Source: Sabulitectum sp964604135 (GTDB lineage: Bacteria > Fermentibacterota > Fermentibacteria > Fermentibacterales > JCC-6). From it: a stretch of DNA of 24,415 bases. Of the stretch, positions 13,455 through 20,508 are shown piece by piece. The stretch is taken from contig CAZRXU010000030.1 in NCBI GenBank assembly GCA_964604135.1, positions 1 through 24,415 on the forward strand, read 5' to 3'. Made by a program: the position numbers and the translations under genes. Below the pieces are notes generated by a model, which worked only from the letters and a program-made list of their open reading frames with translations, searched no databases and was not told where the DNA came from. Numbering within the stretch: the stretch's first letter is position 1; each line of letters starts with the position of its first letter.

Positions 13455-15718
13455 CGCACTTCGACGCAAAGCTTCATGTGAAAGGCCAATCTGTTTTCAC
13501 AGCAGACATTCCCGTTCCTGAGGGAACACTGTACGCCGCTGTGTTTGTTTCACCGTGTGCGCACGGCAGGATACAGAGTCTTGACACAGAAAAAGCCTGT
13601 GCAGCCTCCGGCGTGGTGACAGTTATAACGGCAGAGCAGATTCCCGGCGAGAATGAAATTGGAAACATCGTTATGGACGAACCTCTTCTTGCAGAGGGAG
13701 CTGTTCATTTCATCGGAGAACCTGTGGCAGTTGTACTGGCTGAGACCAGGCTTCAGGCTTACAGTGCAGTCAAACTGATCTCTATGACTCTGCAGGAACT
13801 CCGCCCGGTAACTGACCCCAGAGAAGCGGCAGAACTGGGCGATTTCATTGTTCCGCCAAGAACGTTTTCCTGCGGAGACACTAAGAAAGCGTTTGGAGAG
13901 TGTTCCTTCGTTGTAGAAGGAACTGCTGAATCTGGAGGTCAGGAACACCTGTATCTGGAAACCCAGAGTACCCTTTGCGTACCGCAGGAAGGCGGCGCCC
14001 TTCACATCACATCGTCGACACAGAGCCCCTCGTATGTACAGAAAATTGCTGCCAGAGTGCTCGGTATTCCCATTCACCTCATACAGGTTGATGTTCTAAG
14101 GCTTGGCGGCGCTTTCGGAGGTAAAGAGGATCAGGCCACACCCTGGGCGGTGATGGCAGCCCTCGGCTCTCACCTCACAGGAAAACCCGTGAAACTTGTT
14201 CTTACGAGGCACGAGGACCTTGTAAACACTGGGAAGCGCCACCCATACGCGTATGACTATAAAATAGGTCTTAGCAGACAGGGAAAAATTCTTGCCTGGG
14301 AGGTGGACTACTATCAAAACAGCGGTGCTGTGTCTGACCTGTCTACGGCCATACTGGAAAGATCTCTGTTCCACAGCACCGGCAGCTACTTCATTCCGAA
14401 TGTTGTTGCCACAGGCTACTGCTGCCGCACAAATCTGGCACCCAACACGGCTTTTCGGGGCTTTGGAGGCCCCCAGGCCATGTTCGTAATGGAGGCTGCC
14501 ATACACCACGCTTCAGAGAAAACAGGTATTGCCGTTGAGAAAATACAGAACACTAACCTGCTGAAACCGGGAGATACATTCCCCTACGGAATGGAATACA
14601 CCGCTGACGAGGTGCGAAGTTCCTGGAAACTCGCTGAAACCTTCGCGGAGACTGATGAAAAAAAAGCCGCTGTAATCGAGTTTAACAACAAAAGCCGGTA
14701 CATGAAGAAGGGTATTTCTATGATGCCGGTGTGCTTCGGCATCTCTTTTACCACAACTTTCCTGAATCAGGCAAGTGCGCTGGTGCACGTATACACCGAC
14801 GGAAGCGTTGGTATAAGCACAGGAGCAGTTGAAATGGGTCAGGGAGTGAACTCCAGAATCCGCCAGGTGGTTTGTGAAGTTTTCTCTATACCGATTGAAC
14901 GAACAAGAGTTGAATCAACCAACACATCGAGAACAGCCAACACCTCTCCCACAGCTGCCAGTTCTGCTGCAGACATGAACGGTAACGCAGCCATGGCAGC
15001 CTGCAGGGAAATAAAGGGAAGGCTGCTAAAGGTGGCAGCGGCAGAGCTGGGCTGCAAACAGGAAGAACTGAGCCTGAGAAATTCATCTGTATGGAACAGA
15101 GAACACAGAACAGACCTCACATGGAACACACTTGTAACGAAAGCCTACATAAGCAGAACCGATCTTTCAAGCCACGCTCACTACGCAACTCCCGGAATCT
15201 ACTTCGACAAAACAACAGAGAAGGGCAAACCCTTCGCATATCATGTGGCGGGTACGGCTGTTACAGAAGTTACAGTTGACTGCCTGCTGGGAACATACAG
15301 CATAGACAGGGTCAGCATTGTTCACCATGGTGGAAAACAGCTTAACCCGCTGCTTGACAGGGGGCAGGTGGAAGGCGCGCTGCTTCAGGGAATTGGCTGG
15401 GTAACAATGGAACAGCTGGGCTGGAATACCGAAACCGGCAGACTTCTTGCAGACAGTCTGGCCACTTACAAGGTACCGGACATCAACTTTGCACCGGATG
15501 TGGCTATTGTGTTTGCAGAAGGAGAGGTTCTTCCAGAAGGCATTGGTTTGAAAGGATCGAAAGCAATAGGAGAACCGCCGTTCATGTACGGAATCGGGGC
15601 GTGGTTTGCCATTGCTGATGCCATGAAAAGCTACAGGCCGGATATTTCTTTCGACTATACAGCGCCCATGACCCCTGAAAGGGTTCTTATGACCCTTACA
15701 TCCGGAAGCGCAAGTTGA
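13451..15718 (+). CDS. xdhB: Xanthine dehydrogenase molybdopterin-binding large subunit
   Basis: This 755-residue subunit is close to the E. coli large subunit in length. It binds the molybdenum cofactor and hydroxylates hypoxanthine and xanthine. Key features are GGAFGGKE (substrate-binding Glu), TAFRGFGGPQ (substrate-orienting Arg), FGISFTTTFLNQASALVHVY, VEMGQGVNS, and the catalytic Glu E708 in KAIGEPPF. The Glu and Arg pattern favours a purine hydroxylase over the CO dehydrogenase or aldehyde oxidase branches. Its ATG lies in the 4-bp overlap with xdhA and its TGA overlaps the TTG of the next gene. With the adenosine deaminases in the same window it would complete a purine degradation route if a nucleosidase or phosphorylase exists elsewhere. 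No molybdenum cofactor synthesis genes are present here. Confidence 0.95.
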   Translation: MTHFDAKLHVKGQSVFTADIPVPEGTLYAAVFVSPCAHGRIQSLDTEKACAASGVVTVITAEQIPGENEIGNIVMDEPLLAEGAVHFIGEPVAVVLAETRLQAYSAVKLISMTLQELRPVTDPREAAELGDFIVPPRTFSCGDTKKAFGECSFVVEGTAESGGQEHLYLETQSTLCVPQEGGALHITSSTQSPSYVQKIAARVLGIPIHLIQVDVLRLGGAFGGKEDQATPWAVMAALGSHLTGKPVKLVLTRHEDLVNTGKRHPYAYDYKIGLSRQGKILAWEVDYYQNSGAVSDLSTAILERSLFHSTGSYFIPNVVATGYCCRTNLAPNTAFRGFGGPQAMFVMEAAIHHASEKTGIAVEKIQNTNLLKPGDTFPYGMEYTADEVRSSWKLAETFAETDEKKAAVIEFNNKSRYMKKGISMMPVCFGISFTTTFLNQASALVHVYTDGSVGISTGAVEMGQGVNSRIRQVVCEVFSIPIERTRVESTNTSRTANTSPTAASSAADMNGNAAMAACREIKGRLLKVAAAELGCKQEELSLRNSSVWNREHRTDLTWNTLVTKAYISRTDLSSHAHYATPGIYFDKTTEKGKPFAYHVAGTAVTEVTVDCLLGTYSIDRVSIVHHGGKQLNPLLDRGQVEGALLQGIGWVTMEQLGWNTETGRLLADSLATYKVPDINFAPDVAIVFAEGEVLPEGIGLKGSKAIGEPPFMYGIGAWFAIADAMKSYRPDISFDYTAPMTPERVLMTLTSGSAS

Positions 15719-16176
15719 AGTACAAGCTTTCCGATGTACTGATGGGGATGGTTATCTACCCTCTGGGTGATACTGTGGCCGCACTGATTCTTCACGAATT
15801 CTGTGTTTGCCGGTTGATAGGTATGGCAGCAGTTGGAACTGTTCTTTACTCACTGGAGATTCCTGCGTGGTTCTCGTACATAAACAGCAGATACAACGGG
15901 CTTCAGAGAACGCTTATGGCAATTCTCTACTTCAACCCTCTGTGGATCGCACGGCACCTGCTGTTTATCTATCTGTTCACAGGGCATATTTCAGCTGTTC
16001 ACTGGTCAATTCTCGTAGTGGCACTCAAGTCGTTTTCCCTGAATCTTCCAGTTGTATTCGCTGCCAACTACATAATACAAAACAAAATATCCCTGAACTG
16101 GCGATTTTTCGCAAGCGCCGTATTCTCATCACTGATGGCAGTTTACTACGCATTGAGCCGGGTGATCTTTGCATGA
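15715..16176 (+). CDS. Small integral membrane protein in the xdh operon, weakly Mpv17-like
   Basis: This 153-residue protein has about four hydrophobic spans and sits inside the xdh operon. Its TTG start overlaps the xdhB stop (TTGA) and its TGA overlaps the xdhC ATG (ATGA), so coding and coupling are convincing. By eye the arrangement resembles the Mpv17/PMP22 family: an early GDTVAALI, RLIGMAAVG ... PAWFSYI in the second span region, FNPLWIARHLLFIY, and NYIIQNKISLNWRFF late in the chain, like the N-x-x-x-x-P-x-x-x-R motif of Mpv17. That similarity is weak. An unrelated carrier-type or accessory membrane protein is equally possible. Being between the enzyme subunits and the maturation factor, it may help purine uptake or tether the enzyme to the membrane; this is inference. 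Confidence 0.75.
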   Translation: MKYKLSDVLMGMVIYPLGDTVAALILHEFCVCRLIGMAAVGTVLYSLEIPAWFSYINSRYNGLQRTLMAILYFNPLWIARHLLFIYLFTGHISAVHWSILVVALKSFSLNLPVVFAANYIIQNKISLNWRFFASAVFSSLMAVYYALSRVIFA

Positions 16177-17090
16177 ATCCGCTGAGTACTTTCCTCGAAC
16201 TGCAGAGAGACGGCAGAAAAGCTGTTCTGTGTATCGTGGCGGAAACAAAGGGAAGCTGCCCCGGGAAAGCCGGATTCAAGATGACAGTTCCACCGCAGGG
16301 CAGCTGTGCAGGCTCTGTAGGTGGAGGTTCAATGGAGTTCCGTGTAATAACCCTGGCGCGGAAGATGATGGAGCAGAATGAAAACAAACCCCGAATCGTT
16401 TCTTTTGAGCATACTGCAGATGCTGACCCAGAGGAACGATCGGGATTGATCTGTGCCGGTAATCAGAAGATCGTTCTTGTACCGCATGTCTCTCCCAGTA
16501 CACAGGTTGAAAACATAAAGGGTCTTGTTGTTGATGAAACAGGCATACGGTTTTCTGGAAAGCCGCCAGAAAAAACAGCTCTTTGTGTCTCCTCAGATTC
16601 ATGGCTCTACACGGAAAAACTGAGTGCCCCCCCAACGGTCTATATATTCGGCGGCGGGCACTGCAGCCTTGCCCTTACACCTGTGCTGAACTCACTTAAC
16701 ATGCGCGTAGTAGTTGTTGACAACAGAGAGCATGTATGGACCATGGCAGAAAACACGCAGGCCTGGAAGAAAACAGTTTGCGATTACAAAGATGTCTCCA
16801 ATCTTATCAGAAGCGATGGAGAGGCTCTTGTTGTTGTTATGACAGCTTCTCACACCGGGGATGCCACAGTGCTCAGCCTGATGCTTCCTAAAAAACTGAA
16901 ATACCTGGGTATGATGGCCAGCAAAGCAACGGGTAAATTTGTTATGGACAAGATGCGATCACAGGGTTTCTCTGAGCAGGAACTGGAAAAAGTATACACG
17001 CCTATAGGCATTCCCATTGGAAGCCAAACACCTGCGGAAATCGCTATCAGTATTGCCGCTGAGATAGTTAAGGTTCTGAACGCAGACTGA
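16173..17090 (+). CDS. xdhC: XdhC/CoxI-family molybdenum cofactor insertion and sulfuration factor
   Basis: This 305-residue cytosolic protein belongs to the XdhC family, which binds molybdenum cofactor, promotes its sulfuration and delivers it to xanthine dehydrogenase. Features are the N-terminal AVLCIVAETKGSCPGKAGFKM with GSVGGGSMEF (about residues 48-57), a Rossmann-type VYIFGGGHCSLAL nucleotide-binding region (about 157-169), LGMMASKATGK, and the hallmark C-terminal GIPIGSQTPAEIAISIAAEIV. An open frame upstream (from 15807) is an overlap with the previous gene, so the ATG at 16173, which forms an ATGA overlap, is taken as the start. It is the last gene of the operon and converges on a minus-strand gene with 11 bases between stops and no clear terminator. 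Confidence 0.93.
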   Translation: MNPLSTFLELQRDGRKAVLCIVAETKGSCPGKAGFKMTVPPQGSCAGSVGGGSMEFRVITLARKMMEQNENKPRIVSFEHTADADPEERSGLICAGNQKIVLVPHVSPSTQVENIKGLVVDETGIRFSGKPPEKTALCVSSDSWLYTEKLSAPPTVYIFGGGHCSLALTPVLNSLNMRVVVVDNREHVWTMAENTQAWKKTVCDYKDVSNLIRSDGEALVVVMTASHTGDATVLSLMLPKKLKYLGMMASKATGKFVMDKMRSQGFSEQELEKVYTPIGIPIGSQTPAEIAISIAAEIVKVLNAD

Positions 17091-17101
17091 ACCTGCTGCG
17101 G

Positions 17102-17434
17102 TTAATAAATGTAGGACAGAACCAGTATCAGAACGACCAGTACGGCAATAAATATCAGAAAACCTCTGGAATTCCTCTTTTCAGGCTCAACCTCATTGGA
17201 ACCTGATTTATCTTTTAGAACACTGAGAATAATCAACCCCAGAATAGACAGGAACCCAAGAAGACAGAATGCGGGATGTATGGCTTTAGCTTTCGTATAG
17301 AAATAGAATGCCACCAGAAGCAGAGCAGCCCCAGCGACAAGCAGAGGTGTTGAATTAATCATTGCTCCGCAGGCCTGAACAACTATTCCCGGTATCCCGA
17401 TTGCCATGCTGATGTTGTTGAATCTCTTGATCAT
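17102..17434 (-). CDS. Small membrane protein of unknown function
   Basis: This protein of about 110 residues has three to four hydrophobic segments: roughly residues 8-22, 28-46, 51-69 and 90-109. A short charged loop (DKSGSNEVEPEKRNS) precedes the last one. I do not recognise a family. The start is uncertain. A TTG at 17443 is only one base after AAGGA, while the ATG at 17434 is 10 bases away, so the ATG is preferred. It lies 57 bases downstream of the sugar transferase gene on the same strand and may be the last gene of that run. It would reside in the inner membrane. Confidence 0.65.
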   Translation of the reverse strand: MIKRFNNISMAIGIPGIVVQACGAMINSTPLLVAGAALLLVAFYFYTKAKAIHPAFCLLGFLSILGLIILSVLKDKSGSNEVEPEKRNSRGFLIFIAVLVVLILVLSYIY

Positions 17435-17491
17435 ATCTTTCAATTCCTTATCGTTTAAACAAAGACTGCAGACCTGGATTGAAAAATAATG

Positions 17492-19051
17492 TTACTCACA
17501 AAGCGGTTCCACTCTGTATATCTCCACCGTATCTGTACCGTTCCTCCACACCGGTTCCCGAAGTACTCTGAGTTCTGACCCGGGTGGCACAATAGCTTCG
17601 GTAATCGCAATATTGCCCTGCACCAGCATAAACGAAGACACAACCAGAGTGTAGGAAACTCCCTGTTCCAGCAACGGCTGTTCGCCCAGAATATTCCTTG
17701 ACGGTACGGCAGATCCTGTAACACCGCACTCGGGAAACTCGAAGTAAGCTCTATCAATTCCAGAAACAAGTACAGTGTCCCCAAAAGAAATACCGTACTG
17801 TGCCGCCTGTTTGTAATCCAGAAGCGGACCGACCACAGACAGTGATGTGTCCGGCTGGTAGTAGTAATGCTGCGATCTATTGGCCACTGCCGTAGCAACT
17901 ACAAAAACAGAGCCAATTGCAACAGCAGTTCCTTTGGGGTAGTACCTGAACAGCATTACAACAGCTCCGGGAATAATCACGGCATACACAGGCATCACGT
18001 ACCTGAAAAGGTTAAGAACAGAGTCCGGTAAGACAAGAACTATCAAAACATGAAACAGGACAAATAACACCGGAAAAGCCACAAACACTGCGTGAAGTCT
18101 GCTCAGAACAAGCCTTTCACGAATAAAGTACGCAGCAAGTACAACTGCAACGAAGCCAAGAAAAGCAATTCTCTCAGGTGGCGAAAACAGTGCCGGAAAA
18201 AGAAGAATAAGCACAAAAGGCAGCAGACGCCTGTCTTTATCACGACCTTTTCCCCTTATCATTCCTGCCAGAGCAGCGGTTACAGGTAGCCAGCGGAAAT
18301 CTTCTGCAAGAACATGAGAACCGAACAGCCTGAGCCTGTCTGCCAGCCAGTGGGGCTCAAAATGCGATCCGGCTCCCGTATATATCTGGAAAAAGTAGTA
18401 GCCGTTTACAGCAAGATTAACCAGCCCAGTGGAAACAATCACCAGAAGTGGAGATGCAAACAGCAGAAGTCGAACAGGTTTCTTCAATCCGGTCTGGAAC
18501 AGTTCTGAAATTAAATACGATACAGGAAGAAAAATAGCCTGCTCTCTGAAAAGAACGGCAAGAGAAGAGATTATCACCGCTGTGATGTATCTCTTTCCTG
18601 CATAGAAGTACAGAGACCACACCACAGCAGCGAAAACTGTACTTTCCGGCATGGGTCTCATTGCCTGCGTAATAAAAAGAGGGCTGACAAGAAGGGCAAG
18701 AGCTGAAATCCAGCCAGCCATTTCACATGACAGCAGCCTGGCCAGCCGATACATTCCCCAGATACTTAAAAATGTTGCTGCAGCCGGAAGAAGCCTGGCC
18801 ACCCACAGAGTTTCACCGAACACACCTGAAAGAACTGCCCACATCCAGAAAAACAGAGTAGGATGCCCCATGGCCTGTTCTCCCTTTTCCATTCCCGCAA
18901 CAAGTGGGTTAAACCCGTTTTCTCTAATCCATCTGGCGGTGCTGTATCCGTAATCCAGAGAATCTCCAAACAGAGGAACTGAAAGAGATAAAATGTACAG
19001 CACACTCACCAGAACAAGAGCGATTACAATAAATCCTGTTTCAGCTTTCAC
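17492..19051 (-). CDS. ArnT/PMT-like membrane glycosyltransferase (GT-C fold)
   Basis: This inner-membrane protein of about 519 residues has some 10-12 spans, like the ArnT/PMT_2 group that transfers sugars from polyprenyl-phosphate donors on the periplasmic side. Evidence is the first span followed by a loop with acidic residues (PLFGDSLDYGYSTARWIREN, about residues 26-45), the GHPTLFFWMWA segment, the MRPMPES motif after span four, and a soluble C-terminal portion of about 120 residues. Acceptor could be lipid A, O-antigen or protein; not decidable here. The GTG at 19051 is chosen for AGGAG four bases upstream and because earlier codons would overlap rsmB; only 10 bases separate it from the rsmB stop. 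Cotranscription is likely. Confidence 0.82.
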   Translation of the reverse strand: MKAETGFIVIALVLVSVLYILSLSVPLFGDSLDYGYSTARWIRENGFNPLVAGMEKGEQAMGHPTLFFWMWAVLSGVFGETLWVARLLPAAATFLSIWGMYRLARLLSCEMAGWISALALLVSPLFITQAMRPMPESTVFAAVVWSLYFYAGKRYITAVIISSLAVLFREQAIFLPVSYLISELFQTGLKKPVRLLLFASPLLVIVSTGLVNLAVNGYYFFQIYTGAGSHFEPHWLADRLRLFGSHVLAEDFRWLPVTAALAGMIRGKGRDKDRRLLPFVLILLFPALFSPPERIAFLGFVAVVLAAYFIRERLVLSRLHAVFVAFPVLFVLFHVLIVLVLPDSVLNLFRYVMPVYAVIIPGAVVMLFRYYPKGTAVAIGSVFVVATAVANRSQHYYYQPDTSLSVVGPLLDYKQAAQYGISFGDTVLVSGIDRAYFEFPECGVTGSAVPSRNILGEQPLLEQGVSYTLVVSSFMLVQGNIAITEAIVPPGSELRVLREPVWRNGTDTVEIYRVEPLCE

Positions 19052-19061
19052 CGTACTCCTC

Positions 19062-20204
19062 TCAGCCTCTGTACTTCCATGAAGCCGCAAAAAGCCCGTC
19101 AATTCCTGCTTCAGGCGGAAAAACAGACAGAAAGCCCTCACCTGTGACAAGTGCTTCAGGCGCCGGGAAGGGGATTCTCTCGAATGCGAGGTTTCTCTCT
19201 TCAAAAAACCGCACCACCCCGGAGTTCTCGGCAGGTTCAATACTGCACGTTGAATACACCAGAACTCCGCCTGATTTTACTGTCTTTGCAGAATCTGTTA
19301 GCATTTTTCTCTGTATCTGAACCAGTTCTTCCTCCATTGCAGTAGACCAGTTCCACCTGGCATCGAACCTCCGGCGGTAAACTCCGGTATTCGTGCATGG
19401 AGCATCGACGATAACCTTGTCAAATTGCGTTGAAAAAGGAAGGCTGGAGCAGTCCGCGGCAACGGGGAAACAGCTTTGCCAGTGCAATCTGTTTCTGTTT
19501 GCCAGCCATCTGTTCATTCTCTTTCTCTTTCTGTCAACAGAGATCACAAAACCGGTTCCGCTGAGATGAGCAGTTTTTCCCCCTGGCGCAGCTCCAACCT
19601 CAAGAACCATTTTGCCGGGCAGTTCAGCCATCCCCTGCCCTACAATGGCGGCAGACTCATCCTGTACATAGAAGTTCTCTGAAGGTTGAAAGGCACCCTG
19701 CCTCTCCATAACACGGTAATGTTCCAGAAACCTTCCCCTTTTCGTACCTTCAGAGATATTACCGAAAGCATACCCCCCAAGGGAGGGAGGCTGATTGTTC
19801 CACAACAGAAGCTTCTGTGCTGCCGATTCTCCGTATCGCTTTATCCACCTGTTAACCAGCTCTTCCGGGTGCGAATACAGTATGTGAAGGGGAAGATTTT
19901 CTTCTGTGTGACCGGCAATTTTCCTTAGAACGGCATTTACCAAACCTCTTGTTTTCCTGCTGGAGTGCGCCTCCACCGTAGCCGATACTGCAGCGTGCGC
20001 CGGTGTTTCCAGAACAATCAATTGAACAGCGCCAATCCTGAGACTGTTCACAACATCGGGATCAAGAGTGTACAGTGACCTCCTTACATATCTGGCCAGA
20101 GCATGGTCAATCCGTTTTCTCCATACCACAGCTTCTCTGTACATCCTGGTGGCAAAAGCCATATCTTCGGAGGAAAGGGGGAGCCTTTCGGAACTCCCCC
20201 TCAA
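19062..20204 (-). CDS. rsmB: RsmB/Sun-family rRNA cytosine-5 methyltransferase
   Basis: This protein of about 380 residues would transfer a methyl group from S-adenosylmethionine to a cytosine in 16S rRNA. The N-terminal third resembles the NusB-like RNA-binding domain (SSEDMAFATRMYREAVVW ... INAVLRK-type ending). The methyltransferase domain has LEVGAAPGGKTAHL (SAM site), VDAPCTNTG with C270 and YSTCSIEPAEN with catalytic C320. It is shorter than typical RsmB (about 430). The 5' end is unclear. The TTG at 20204 is the first usable start codon; the frame is open further up to the nifU stop and reads like NusB-domain sequence (ARAQACILL), but contains no ATG, GTG or TTG after a GAGGAG at 20238-20233. 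A strong hairpin covers codons 2-10. Neighbours: NifU-like gene upstream, sugar transferase downstream. Confidence 0.85.
   Translation of the reverse strand: MRGSSERLPLSSEDMAFATRMYREAVVWRKRIDHALARYVRRSLYTLDPDVVNSLRIGAVQLIVLETPAHAAVSATVEAHSSRKTRGLVNAVLRKIAGHTEENLPLHILYSHPEELVNRWIKRYGESAAQKLLLWNNQPPSLGGYAFGNISEGTKRGRFLEHYRVMERQGAFQPSENFYVQDESAAIVGQGMAELPGKMVLEVGAAPGGKTAHLSGTGFVISVDRKRKRMNRWLANRNRLHWQSCFPVAADCSSLPFSTQFDKVIVDAPCTNTGVYRRRFDARWNWSTAMEEELVQIQRKMLTDSAKTVKSGGVLVYSTCSIEPAENSGVVRFFEERNLAFERIPFPAPEALVTGEGFLSVFPPEAGIDGLFAASWKYRG
20177..20200 (-). other. Strong GAAA-tetraloop hairpin over the rsmB 5' end
   Basis: On the minus strand GGGGGAG (20183-20177 side pairs with 20194-20200) forms a 7-bp stem, continued after a TT bulge by CC/GG closing a GAAA tetraloop. 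It is followed by TTTCC, too short a T-run for a good terminator. Lying within the first codons of rsmB, it could restrain translation initiation, stabilise the nifU message or act as an attenuator. Confidence 0.55.
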
Positions 20205-20244
20205 TAGAATACAAGCCTGAGCTCTCGAGCCGGCTCCTCTGCTT

Positions 20245-20487
20245 TTATATAACGTTCTCTACCCTTTCCATATCGGGGAAATACTTCTTCAAGCTCTTCT
20301 CAACTCCGAACTGCAGGGTCAGAGTAGCAAATGCGCATCCGCTGCAGGATCCCTGAAGCCTTACCTGAACGGTTTTTCCCTGGATTGCAACAAACTCGAT
20401 GTCTCCTCCATCAGCCTGAAGCATAGGGCGTACCTCCTCCAGTTTGGCTCTTACGTTTTCTTCGTTGAAATCGAGTGTTTCACTCAT
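20245..20487 (-). CDS. NifU C-terminal-domain iron-sulfur scaffold protein
   Basis: This 80-residue cytosolic protein is a stand-alone NifU C-terminal domain (Nfu type), which holds a labile [4Fe-4S] cluster between two subunits and passes it to client proteins. The domain signature is complete: VRPMLQADGGDIEFV at about 19-33 and the cluster ligands C48 and C51 in GSCSGCAFATLTLQFGVE. The ATG at 20487 has AAAGGA upstream. It is 21 bases after the pyrophosphatase stop and about 40 bases before rsmB, so it is in the same minus-strand run. Possible clients encoded nearby include the [2Fe-2S] xanthine dehydrogenase, though Nfu more often serves [4Fe-4S] proteins. Confidence 0.93.
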   Translation of the reverse strand: MSETLDFNEENVRAKLEEVRPMLQADGGDIEFVAIQGKTVQVRLQGSCSGCAFATLTLQFGVEKSLKKYFPDMERVENVI

Positions 20488-20508
20488 ACAGCTTTCCTTT
20501 CGTCAGCA

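Noticed and set aside
15807..16172. Upstream extension of the xdhC frame to 15807
   Set aside because: It overlaps the membrane-protein gene completely, and XdhC family similarity begins at the ATG at 16173.
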